Below, piece by piece: positions 26,790 through 34,742 of a stretch of 64,000 bases of DNA. Position 1 is the first letter of the stretch. Every line of letters begins with the position of its first letter. The stretch is from Pseudomonas morbosilactucae (lineage in GTDB: Bacteria; Pseudomonadota; Gammaproteobacteria; Pseudomonadales; Pseudomonadaceae), in NCBI RefSeq assembly GCF_023241715.1, contig NZ_JALQCW010000058.1, positions 41,562-105,561 of the forward strand, in the 5' to 3' direction. A program made the translations under genes and the position numbers. The notes under the pieces are model-generated. The model saw nothing but the letters and a program-made list of their open reading frames with translations, was not told the origin of the DNA and did not search any database.

Positions 26790-28751
26790 ATGCCCGCCTT
26801 CAGCAAGATCCTCATCGCCAACCGCGGTGAAATCGCCTGCCGCATCCAGCGCACGGCCCAGGCCCTGGGCTATCGCACCGTGGCGGTGTACAGCGATGCC
26901 GACGCCGATGCCCGGCACGTGCGCATGGCCGACGAAGCCGTGCACATCGGCGCCTCGGCGGTGCAGCAGTCGTACCTGAACCCCACCGCCCTGCTCGACG
27001 CTGCCCGGCGCAGCGGAGCCGATGCGCTGCACCCCGGCTACGGCTTTCTGTCGGAGAACGCCGAGTTCGCCAGGGCCTGCCAGGCCGCCGGGTTGACCTT
27101 TATCGGCCCCAGCAGCGAGGCCATCGAATTGATGGGCAGCAAGCGCCTGTCGAAGGTGGCGATGCTGGCCGCCGGGGTGCCCTGCATTGCCGGCTACCAG
27201 GGCGCCGAGCAAGACGACGCGACGCTGCAACAACAGGCGGAGGGCATCGGCTACCCGCTGATGATCAAGGCCAGTGCCGGCGGCGGCGGCCGCGGCATGC
27301 GCCTGGTGCACCACGCCGAGCAATTGCTGGAGCAGATCCGCACCGCCCGCTCCGAAGCCCTGCACGCCTTTGGCAGCGACGAACTGATTCTGGAACAGGC
27401 GCTGATCGAACCGCGGCACGTGGAAGTCCAGGTGTTCGGCGACCACCACGGCAATCTGATCCACCTTGGGGAGCGGGACTGCTCGATCCAGCGCCGCCAT
27501 CAGAAAGTCATCGAGGAAGCCCCCTGCCCGGTGATGACCGTCGCGTTGCGCCAGGCCATGGGCGAGGCCGCTCTGAAGGCCGGACGCGCGGTGAACTACG
27601 TGGGTGCCGGTACCGTGGAGTTCCTGCTGGATGCCCGGGGCCGCTTCTATTTCCTGGAAATGAACACCCGGCTGCAAGTGGAACACCCAGTGACCGAGTT
27701 CGTCACCGGCCTGGACCTGGTGGCCTGGCAACTGCTCGTGGCGGCCGGCGAGCCCTTGCCGTTACGCCAAGAGCAGGTGCAGCTCCGGGGTCATGCGATC
27801 GAGGTGCGACTGTACGCCGAAGACCCGGCCCAGGGCTTTCTGCCCCAGACCGGGCATGTGCTGCGCTGGGAACCGCCGACGGACAGCCCGGTGCGCATCG
27901 ACCATGGCGTGCTCGAAGGCCAGCGCATCAGCCCGTTCTACGACCCGATGCTGGGCAAGCTGATCGCCCATGGCGCCAGCCGCGAAGACGCTCGCCGCCA
28001 ACTGCTGCGGGCCGTGGAAGACTTGGTGTTGATGGGGGTGACCAGCAATCAGCGGTTGTTGACCAACCTGCTCAAGCACCCGGTGTTTGTCAGTGGCCAC
28101 TTCAGCACTGCCTTTATCGCTGAACAGTTCGCCGACGACCCCAGCATGATTCCGCAGACGCCGAGTGCCGAGCAACTGGCGATTGCCGCTGCCCTGCTCT
28201 ATCACCACAGCGCCCAGGCGCATGCCGGCCCCCTGGCCGGTTGGCGCAGCACGGCCAGCGTGCCCTTGCACTACCGCCTCGGGCTGCTGGAGAACAGTTG
28301 GTCCGTGGCCCTCACACCGCAGCCGTCGGGGGCGCTGCACATTCAGGTTGAGGGGCAGGTGTTGGCTATCGTCCTGCGGGAGGCCGACGGTCGCTGGGCC
28401 AGCCTGGAAGTCGACGGCCTGCGCCGTCGCCATGCCTATCTGCAGGACGCCGAGCACCTGTGGCTGTTCACCGCGCCCGGCTGCCTGGCCCTGCAAGACC
28501 TGACCCAGGCCCAGGCGGCCGGCCAGGCCAGCGCCCATTCCGGCACCCTCAAGGCGCCCATGGACGGGGCGATTGTCGAGGTGCTGGTCAGCGAAGGCAC
28601 AGCGGTAAGCAAGGGCCAGTTGCTGGTGGTGCTGGAGGCCATGAAGATGGAGCACCCGCTCAAGGCCGGCATCGATGGAGTGATCAAACGCCTGCAAGTC
28701 AGCCAAGGCGACCAGGTAAAAAATCGACAGATCCTGCTGGAGGTGGAATAA
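26790..28751 (+). CDS. atuF: Geranyl-CoA carboxylase alpha (biotin carboxylase/carrier) subunit AtuF
   Basis: A 653-residue biotin-dependent carboxylase subunit. ATG at 26790 has CAGGGAG before it; an ATG seven codons upstream (26769) is less likely. The biotin carboxylase domain spans about residues 1-450 (KILIANRGEIACRIQRT, ATP-grasp loop ASAGGGGRGMRLV, EMNTRLQVEHPVTEFVTG). A short middle domain follows, then a biotinyl carrier domain with EAMKMEHPL near residue 619, where Lys carries biotin. It partners AtuC. It is the last atu gene here: the P. aeruginosa genes atuG and atuH do not follow. Confidence 0.9.
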   Translation: MPAFSKILIANRGEIACRIQRTAQALGYRTVAVYSDADADARHVRMADEAVHIGASAVQQSYLNPTALLDAARRSGADALHPGYGFLSENAEFARACQAAGLTFIGPSSEAIELMGSKRLSKVAMLAAGVPCIAGYQGAEQDDATLQQQAEGIGYPLMIKASAGGGGRGMRLVHHAEQLLEQIRTARSEALHAFGSDELILEQALIEPRHVEVQVFGDHHGNLIHLGERDCSIQRRHQKVIEEAPCPVMTVALRQAMGEAALKAGRAVNYVGAGTVEFLLDARGRFYFLEMNTRLQVEHPVTEFVTGLDLVAWQLLVAAGEPLPLRQEQVQLRGHAIEVRLYAEDPAQGFLPQTGHVLRWEPPTDSPVRIDHGVLEGQRISPFYDPMLGKLIAHGASREDARRQLLRAVEDLVLMGVTSNQRLLTNLLKHPVFVSGHFSTAFIAEQFADDPSMIPQTPSAEQLAIAAALLYHHSAQAHAGPLAGWRSTASVPLHYRLGLLENSWSVALTPQPSGALHIQVEGQVLAIVLREADGRWASLEVDGLRRRHAYLQDAEHLWLFTAPGCLALQDLTQAQAAGQASAHSGTLKAPMDGAIVEVLVSEGTAVSKGQLLVVLEAMKMEHPLKAGIDGVIKRLQVSQGDQVKNRQILLEVE

Positions 28752-28821
28752 GCATCTAGGCGGGCGTGCCGGCATTGGCTACGCTCAAGCCTCTTCACGA
28801 TGTTCAAGGCTGGAATTTGCG

Positions 28822-29364
28822 ATGCCCCACTGGCTGGTAATAGATCTGGAAGCCACTACGGATGAAGGGGGCTGGCCGGTGACGGAGATGGAAATCATCG
28901 AAATCGGCGCCACCCTGGTCAACCGCGAGGGCCGCGAGCTGGACCATTTCCAGCGTTTTGTGCGACCGCTCAGGCGCCCTGCCCTGACCCCGTTCTGCCG
29001 TGAACTGACCCACATTACCCAGGCCAATATCGACAGCGCCGCGCCGCTGACGGAGGTCTGGCCGCTGTTCGAGCGCTGGCTCGGCCCCCATCAGGCACGC
29101 CTGGAAGGCTGGGCCAGTTGGGGCGATTACGACCGCAAGCAACTGCTCCAGGAATGGCAGCGCCTGCGATTGACCAGCCTGCTCCAGCCCTTGCCGCACA
29201 TGAACCTGAAACAGCGCTTTGCCAAGGCCCGTCGCCTGGAGCGCCCCCTGGGCCTGATCAGCGCCCTGCAACTGGCCGGTATGCACTTCAATGGCCAGCA
29301 GCACCGGGCCCTGGAAGATGCGCGAAATACCGCGCGCCTGCTGCCGCTGATTCTTCCGGGCTGA
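28822..29364 (+). CDS. DEDDh-type 3'-5' exonuclease
   Basis: A 180-residue RNase T/ERI-1-like exonuclease. The acidic metal ligands appear as V-I-D-L-E-A-T (ExoI), SWGDYDRKQL (ExoII) and HRALEDARNTARLL (ExoIII with the catalytic His). The protein is close in size and motifs to KapD/ERI-1-type enzymes that trim RNA or DNA 3' ends. No partner domain is attached. It lies 70 bp after atuF and probably has its own promoter. Substrate unknown. Confidence 0.85.
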   Translation: MPHWLVIDLEATTDEGGWPVTEMEIIEIGATLVNREGRELDHFQRFVRPLRRPALTPFCRELTHITQANIDSAAPLTEVWPLFERWLGPHQARLEGWASWGDYDRKQLLQEWQRLRLTSLLQPLPHMNLKQRFAKARRLERPLGLISALQLAGMHFNGQQHRALEDARNTARLLPLILPG

Positions 29365-29444
29365 ACCTTGCGGGCAACAGGTGACGCACCTGAAGCCCTT
29401 GTGCATACTGGCCAGCCTTTTTGACCCTTTTCGAGGAATCGCCC

Positions 29445-29729
29445 ATGTTTAAAGTCAACGAGTACTTCGACGGCACCGTCAAGTCGATTGCCTTCGGCAC
29501 GGCCGAAGGTCCGGCTACCATCGGCGTCATGGCTCCGGGCGAATATGAGTTCGGCACCGCACAGCGGGAAATCATGCACGTGGTCTCCGGCGCCCTGACC
29601 GTCAAGCTGCCAGACAGCAGCGACTGGGAAACCTTCGCCGCCGGCAGCCAGTTCAACGTCCCGGCCAACAGCAAGTTCCAGCTCAAGGTCGCAGTCGATA
29701 CCGCTTACCTGTGCGAGTACCGCGGCTGA
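29445..29729 (+). CDS. ppnP: Pyrimidine/purine nucleoside phosphorylase PpnP
   Basis: A 94-residue single-domain cupin-like protein (formerly YaiE). It starts at ATG 29445 behind GAGGAATC. Matching features are MFKVNEYFDG, TIGVMAPGEYEFGT, EIMHVVSGAL and FNVPANSKFQLKV. PpnP splits many nucleosides with phosphate to free base and ribose-1-phosphate. A terminator follows. Confidence 0.93.
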   Translation: MFKVNEYFDGTVKSIAFGTAEGPATIGVMAPGEYEFGTAQREIMHVVSGALTVKLPDSSDWETFAAGSQFNVPANSKFQLKVAVDTAYLCEYRG

Positions 29730-29756
29730 GTCGGCCTTAGGCTCCTCCCGCCGGCC

Positions 29757-29793
29757 AAAAAAAATGCCCGTATCCTGCGATACGGGCATTTTT
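29757..29793. terminator. Bidirectional terminator between ppnP and the MOSC gene
   Basis: A 12-bp perfect stem (29763-29774 with 29779-29790, loop CTGC) is flanked by an A-run before and a T-run after, so it can stop transcripts from both convergent genes. Confidence 0.9.
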
Positions 29794-29811
29794 CGTCATG
29801 GGCCAGCCGTG

Positions 29812-30615
29812 CTACTCGAGCACGGTCACCGGCATGCCCACCTCAAGCAAGCCAAGGCCATCGTTCACCAGGTTCTGGCCGAACATCGCACCGTCTTCCT
29901 GGGCCCGGTATTTCTGCAGGGTTGCCAGGGGCTCCCGGTCAGCGCTGCGCTCGCCGGTCTGCGGGTCGATGGTGGTGAGGATGCAGCGCGAGCACGACTT
30001 GACCACGCGAAACTCCACGTCGCCAATACGCACCCGCTTCCATTGGTCTTCGGCATAGGCAGCACTGCCTTCGATCACCAGGTTGGGGCGAAAGCGCAGC
30101 ATCTCCAGGGGGCGCCCGACTCGACCGGACAGCTCTTCAAGGGACGCCTGACCGATCAGCAACAGCGGGAAGCCGTCGGCAAACGCCACCTGATCATCGT
30201 CCTTGCCATAACCGGCCTGGGTGGTGCGCGCCCGCTCCAGGGGCACCTGGACCAACCGCGTAGGCTTGCCGATAAAGTCACTGACCCAGGCCCCCGCCGC
30301 ATCGCCGGCATCCGGCACGCGCAACGTGTCGCGCCAGATGGTCACGCCACGCAAAGGCGCATCGGCACCGGGCAAATCGACGTCTAGGGTGGGTCGCCCG
30401 GCCGCACTCAGGGTCAGACCGCCCTGGGCATTCCACAGGGCCGACAGCTGGCTCATGCGCGGCTCGGCGCGCTGGGTCAGAAAGCGCCCGCTGGCCTCAT
30501 CCACCAGCATCCAGCGGCGATCCCCGTCCAGGCCCAGCTTGTCCAGGGCGACCTGTTGCAGGGACTCGCCCCGGGCGGACTTCATGGGGTATCGATACAG
30601 CGCGCTCAGACGCAT
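29812..30615 (-). CDS. MOSC domain protein (YcbX-like)
   Basis: A 267-residue protein with GGGAGC before the ATG at 30615. The N-terminal beta-barrel domain starts LYRYPMKSARGESL, and the MOSC domain follows with RFRPNLVIEG and the conserved cysteine-containing VKSCSRCILTTIDPQTGER. MOSC proteins bind molybdenum cofactor; YcbX reduces N-hydroxylated bases together with an electron donor. The usual ferredoxin domain of E. coli YcbX at the C-terminus is absent, so electrons would come from a separate partner. The genome segment also has molybdenum cofactor genes at 51667-54098. Confidence 0.88.
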   Translation of the reverse strand: MRLSALYRYPMKSARGESLQQVALDKLGLDGDRRWMLVDEASGRFLTQRAEPRMSQLSALWNAQGGLTLSAAGRPTLDVDLPGADAPLRGVTIWRDTLRVPDAGDAAGAWVSDFIGKPTRLVQVPLERARTTQAGYGKDDDQVAFADGFPLLLIGQASLEELSGRVGRPLEMLRFRPNLVIEGSAAYAEDQWKRVRIGDVEFRVVKSCSRCILTTIDPQTGERSADREPLATLQKYRAQEDGAMFGQNLVNDGLGLLEVGMPVTVLE

Positions 30616-30719
30616 GGCAGCTCCCTGGGTTGGGCAAAAAACGCCACCCTATACGAGCTCACCGGCGAATAAAAGACACAGATAGGCGGACAGGTCGGGC
30701 GCCTGTCCGCCGGCCAGGG

Positions 30720-31655
30720 TCAGGCGCTGACTTCATCCAGCAACAGGCGTTGGCGGACCACGTCCACCAGTTTGTCCGGCTGGAACTTGGAGAGGAAGTT
30801 GTCGCAACCGACCTTCTTCACCATGGAGTCGTTGAAGCTGCCGGACAGCGAGGTGTGCAGCACCACATAGAGCCCACGCAGGCGCGGGTCGTTGCGGATT
30901 TCGGTGGTCAGGCGGTAACCGTCCATCTCCGGCATTTCTGCGTCGGTGAAGATCATCAGCAGCTTTTCGGTCATGTCGACCCCGGTGTCGGCCCAGGCCT
31001 TGAGCATGTTCAGGGCCTTGAGACCGTCGCTGGCGATGTGCATCTTCACCCCGAGCTGGCCCAGGGTGTCGCGCAGTTGCGAGAGGGCCACGTTGGAGTC
31101 GTCCACCAGCAGCACTTCACGGCCGCGGGCGCGCTCCAGCACTGGATCTTCCAGCTTGTCGCGGGAAACCTTGGCGTTGTAGGGCACGATCTCGGCCAGG
31201 ACTTTCTCGACGTCGATGATTTCCACCAACTGGTCGTCGACCTTGCTGATGGCCGTCAGGTAATGCTGGCGCCCGGCGCTGGTCGGCGGCGGCATGATGG
31301 CTTCCCAGTTCATGTTGACGATGCGGTCGACACCGCCCACCAGGAAGGCCTGCACTGAGCGGTTGTACTCGGTGACGATGATGGTGCTGTTGGGGCCCGG
31401 TACCAGCGGACGCATGCCGATGGCCTGGGACAGGTCGATCACCGGCAGGGTCTGGCCGCGCAAGTTGACCACGCCACAGACGAAGGGATGACGCTGAGGC
31501 ATCAGGGTCAGCTTGGGCAGTTGCAGGACTTCCTGCACCTTGAAAACGTTGATTGCGAACAACTGGCGCCCGGCCAGGCGGAACATAAGGATTTCCAGGC
31601 GATTCTCACCCACCAGCTGGGTGCGTTGATCTACCGTGTCGAGAATGCCGGCCAT
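30720..31655 (-). CDS. Chemotaxis protein CheV (CheW-REC fusion)
   Basis: A 311-residue protein. ATG at 31655 has AGGAG six bases before it; an in-frame GTG eleven codons upstream has none. The N-terminal CheW domain (residues ~10-160) contains LFAINVFKVQEVLQLP and GVVNLRGQTLPVIDLS, for coupling to receptors. The C-terminal receiver domain (residues ~170-300) contains VLLVDDSNVALSQL, FTDAEMPEMDGYRL (phosphoryl Asp in TDAEMP) and the conserved Lys in SKFQPDKLVD. CheV acts as a coupling protein and phosphate sink at chemoreceptor arrays. Transcribed alone. Confidence 0.92.
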   Translation of the reverse strand: MAGILDTVDQRTQLVGENRLEILMFRLAGRQLFAINVFKVQEVLQLPKLTLMPQRHPFVCGVVNLRGQTLPVIDLSQAIGMRPLVPGPNSTIIVTEYNRSVQAFLVGGVDRIVNMNWEAIMPPPTSAGRQHYLTAISKVDDQLVEIIDVEKVLAEIVPYNAKVSRDKLEDPVLERARGREVLLVDDSNVALSQLRDTLGQLGVKMHIASDGLKALNMLKAWADTGVDMTEKLLMIFTDAEMPEMDGYRLTTEIRNDPRLRGLYVVLHTSLSGSFNDSMVKKVGCDNFLSKFQPDKLVDVVRQRLLLDEVSA

Positions 31656-32222
31656 TAATGACTCCTGGGCTTGTTCTGATGAATTCACTGAATAGAGTTA
31701 TCGGCCGATCAAGCCGTAGCTTGACCCCCAGACAAAATGCCATGTAAAGGCATTGATGTCACATTAACATCATGCTTTACTGCGCCCAGCAGCTACCCCG
31801 CACCCCATCCCTCGCGGCACGACCTTTATTTCGCCGTTAGGTTCCCGCGCCTAAGGGAATCCCCTAGTAACAATCAGGTCCAACCTGATATTCGCGATAT
31901 CCAATAGCCATTAATGTGACGCCATTCTCAGTTGCATGAATGGAGTCAGGCTTTTGTTTTTTCTCGCAGGAACTTGGCTCGGTGCCTACTCATACGGCAT
32001 GACCCCGACTCGTCGAGCTGCCGAGCCCGTGCGCCTGCGCCACTTGTTCAGTGGCCTGAAGACTCCTTTCAGCCCTCATAAAGACCGGTACGAGCAGCCC
32101 TGCGTGCACACAGCAAACACCTCGGCACTGCCTTCAATCGGCCAACCAACAACACGCTCTGCCTTACAACCGTTCAGCCAACGCACTCTCCCTTCAACGG
32201 ACATCAGGTCATGGAGATAAGC
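31656..32222. other. Divergent intergenic region between cheV and a small helical-protein gene
   Basis: 567 bases with no convincing gene; a 94-codon open frame at 31936-32220 lacks a ribosome site and family signal. It holds several palindromes: TGATGT-N7-ACATCA (31754-31772), CAGGT-N3-ACCTG (31875-31887) directly joined to GATAT-N5-ATATC (31887-31901), and a CRP/Vfr-like TGTGA-N6-TCTCA (31915-31930). GTCACATTAA at 31758 is inverted at 31911. Confidence 0.5.
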
Positions 32223-32660
32223 ATGCTCAAGGACGGCAAGCAGCCCATTCATCCCCAACCCACCTTCTTCATCGAAGCGCAAACCCTGTTGGCACGCTCG
32301 GAAGACTGCCTGAGCCATTTGCACCTGATCCATAACGATGAAGAGGCCATACAGTGCTTGCTTGGCAGCCTGTCGAACCTGGCGCAAACCGCGGCCGACC
32401 ATGGCGTGGCGCCGCTCTGCGAATTCTCCCGGCATGTGCACAAGTTGCTGCATCAGGCCCAGCGGTCCATCGACCTGAATGAGCGGCTACTTGAGGTGAT
32501 CAAGGGCTGCCTGACCTTGATGGCCTGGCAACTGGAACTGATCGACCCGCACGACGGCCAACTCCACATGGATGACAGTGAACAGGCCCTGCTGATTGCC
32601 GCATTGGCTGAACACGTCGGAGAACACGGCGCCCTGCCCATGCCCCACGCCAATCACTGA
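32223..32660 (+). CDS. Small all-helical protein, HPt-like (unknown function)
   Basis: A 145-residue soluble protein. ATG at 32223 follows GGAGATAAGC, better than the ATG at 32211. It appears fully helical, with no signal peptide or membrane part. The section FSRHVHKLLHQAQRSID, about two thirds of the way in one helix, is the sort of His-x-x-x-Lys pattern found in histidine phosphotransfer domains, but the match is weak. It is divergent from cheV and stands upstream of a two-component pair, both of which would suit a phosphorelay helper. That role is a guess. Confidence 0.6.
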   Translation: MLKDGKQPIHPQPTFFIEAQTLLARSEDCLSHLHLIHNDEEAIQCLLGSLSNLAQTAADHGVAPLCEFSRHVHKLLHQAQRSIDLNERLLEVIKGCLTLMAWQLELIDPHDGQLHMDDSEQALLIAALAEHVGEHGALPMPHANH

Positions 32661-33192
32661 TCCCCACCGTGAAACCTGATGCCGCCAAGCCACTCACAGC
32701 AGCGCGGCCCCCTGCTACTACCCTCTGACTTGCGACCCCATTGCATATGTCGCGATTCAACATCCCATGCCTGTAAACGACATAAGCAACTATGACCTTA
32801 ACTAGGATGTCAGCGCTGATACTTGATCTTTCGCTGCCTTATCGGTTTTGCTGTTAAGCCCGATCAAACAGAGTGACTGAATAAATACACTAGGGAGTAA
32901 TAGCAAGAGCTGGCACTCACGTACCTAAAGCCCGTAATCCTGACCTGCCGGACATATATACCGATGCCCGGACACGCGACCGAGGGTAACCAAGAGTGGT
33001 AGTATGCCGGCCACTAACCGACACAATTAGTGGCACATTGACTCAGGCTCTTGAATCACTGCCTAACATGCTCGAAACATTTAGAACAACGTCAATTAAC
33101 ATCGTTTAATAAAACCGTATCGTTTTTAAACAGGGCCCCGTCAGTTTCCCAGGTGGCCTTACCGCAGCGAACATTCATTGGCTCCATCCGTT
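32661..33192. other. Intergenic region upstream of the sensor kinase, with a perfect inverted repeat
   Basis: 532 bases, noticeably richer in A and T than the flanking genes, with no gene I can support. Near its end is a perfect 8-bp inverted repeat GCCACTAA-N9-TTAGTGGC (33010-33034), a good candidate operator or mRNA hairpin for the kinase gene. Confidence 0.5.
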
Positions 33193-34086
33193 ATGTACGC
33201 CAGCCTCAAGTCCGTTATCTGTTGGCCACTCCTGCGCAAAAACCTGCACTGGCTCTGCCTGTTGCTGGGGGTGTGCTCGACCCTTGGCAATCTGTTGATT
33301 TTTTACCTGGAGCGCCCCCTGTCCCTGGCGTTGCTGCTGTTGAACATCGCCACCCTCGCTTGCCTGTGGATCCAGTACGACTACTGGCGCAAGTCGATCA
33401 AGTTCCAGCCCCAGGAACTCGCCGACCGCCTGCTGCAAGTCCAGGAAAACGAACGTCATCGCCTCAGCCGTGAACTGCACGACGATATCGGCCAACTTCT
33501 GACGGCCGCCAAGCTCCAGAACGAGTGGCTCAAGCGCCGCCTGCCCGATGACCTGCAAGGGCATTGTGCGAGCCTGGGCAACACCCTCGACGAAACCCTG
33601 GCCAAAGTGCGCGACGTCTCGGCGATCCTCAATCCGCGGCAACTGAGCAGCCTGGGACTGGAAGCCAGCTTGCGCGCCCATTTACTCAAGACCCTGGAAA
33701 ACACCTCGGTGCACTGGAGCCTGGAGTGCCGACAGCAGCTGGCGGGGATTCCGGAAGAGATGGCCGTGGCCGCCTTCAGGATCACTCAGGAAGCGGTGAC
33801 CAATATCCTCCGGCATTCCCGGGCGACGAACCTGCTGGTACGCCTGCAGCGTTTGCCCGAAGGGCTGTCGCTGCTGATCAGCGATGACGGCCAAGGCTTC
33901 TCCCCCGCCACCGACCCGGGCGCCCAAGGGCAGCGCGGCATGGCCGGGATGGCGGAACGCGTGGCGCAACTGGGAGGCACCCTGAGCGTCACCAGCCAGC
34001 CTGAGCAAGGCACACTGATCGAAGCACTTTTCCCCTGGAGCCCCCGCGCCCTTGAACGGGCCAGTACCGATAAGGTTCTACATTGA
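33193..34086 (+). CDS. Membrane sensor histidine kinase, NarL/HisKA_3 class
   Basis: A 297-residue kinase. ATG at 33193 is the first in-frame ATG; a TTG at 33178 is possible. Two hydrophobic helices (residues ~12-37 and ~45-62) lie very close, leaving almost no periplasmic loop, so sensing is probably inside the membrane or by a partner. A short linker leads to HisKA_3 (RHRLSRELHDDIGQLL, His ~96 as phosphoacceptor) and HATPase_c (N-box TNILRHSRATN, G1 ISDDGQGF, G2 GQRGMAGMAERV). It overlaps the response regulator gene by four bases. Signal unknown. Confidence 0.88.
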   Translation: MYASLKSVICWPLLRKNLHWLCLLLGVCSTLGNLLIFYLERPLSLALLLLNIATLACLWIQYDYWRKSIKFQPQELADRLLQVQENERHRLSRELHDDIGQLLTAAKLQNEWLKRRLPDDLQGHCASLGNTLDETLAKVRDVSAILNPRQLSSLGLEASLRAHLLKTLENTSVHWSLECRQQLAGIPEEMAVAAFRITQEAVTNILRHSRATNLLVRLQRLPEGLSLLISDDGQGFSPATDPGAQGQRGMAGMAERVAQLGGTLSVTSQPEQGTLIEALFPWSPRALERASTDKVLH

Positions 34087-34742
34087 CCTGTAATTTACTT
34101 CTGGTGGATGACCACTCTCTGATTCGGGCCGGCGTACGTGCCCTGGTAACGGATATCCCAGGCTATGCCGTGATCGGCGAGGCCAACGACGGCAATCAGT
34201 TGCTGGAGATGGTCGAGCAACTGCGCCCGGACATCGTCCTGCTGGACATCTCGATGAAGGACATCGGGGGCCTGGAGGCCCTGCAACGACTCAAGGCGGC
34301 ACGCCCCCTGAGCAAGGTGCTGATCCTCTCGATGCACACCGACCCGGCGCTGATCATGCAAGCCCTGGAGTCCGGCGCCCATGGCTACCTGCTCAAGGAC
34401 ACCACTGCCACCGAGCTGGAACACGCCCTGGACGCCCTGCGCAACGGCGAGCGCTACCTGAGCCCGGCAATCGCCCACACGGTGATCGACCAAGCGCTGA
34501 CCCGCACTCAGAAGAACCAGCCCGAGCCCACGCTGGTGCACAACCTGACGGCGCGCCAGCTGGAAATCCTGCGCCTGATCGTGCGCGGCAAATCCACCCG
34601 AGAGATCGCCCAAGGCCTGGGCCTGAGCATCAAGACCGTGGAAACCCACCGTTCGCAAATCATGAAACGCCTGCAGATCTATGACGTCGCCGGGCTGGTG
34701 CTGTTTGCCGTGCGCGAACAGATCATCAGCCTCGACGACTAA
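34083..34742 (+). CDS. LuxR/NarL-family response regulator
   Basis: A 219-residue regulator that starts at TTG 34083, inside the kinase stop (TTGA overlap). An in-frame stop at 34071-34073 rules out a longer start, and AAGG lies eight bases before the TTG. The receiver domain has LLLVDDHSLIRAGV, DIVLLDISMKDIGG (Asp near 55) and KVLILSMHTD with a Lys in YLLKDTT. The output domain is a LuxR helix-turn-helix: LTARQLEILRLIVRGKSTREIA and then LSIKTVETHRSQIMKRL. It is the partner of the kinase just upstream. Its stop overlaps the yegS stop on the other strand. Confidence 0.9.
   Translation: MTCNLLLVDDHSLIRAGVRALVTDIPGYAVIGEANDGNQLLEMVEQLRPDIVLLDISMKDIGGLEALQRLKAARPLSKVLILSMHTDPALIMQALESGAHGYLLKDTTATELEHALDALRNGERYLSPAIAHTVIDQALTRTQKNQPEPTLVHNLTARQLEILRLIVRGKSTREIAQGLGLSIKTVETHRSQIMKRLQIYDVAGLVLFAVREQIISLDD

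Noticed and set aside
25815..27731. Antisense open frame of about 638 codons opposite atuE/atuF
   Set aside because: Compositional artefact. The atu genes on the plus strand have full domain signatures.
31936..32220. 94-codon open frame in the cheV upstream region
   Set aside because: No ribosome binding site or family signal, and it overlaps the probable promoter region of the next gene.
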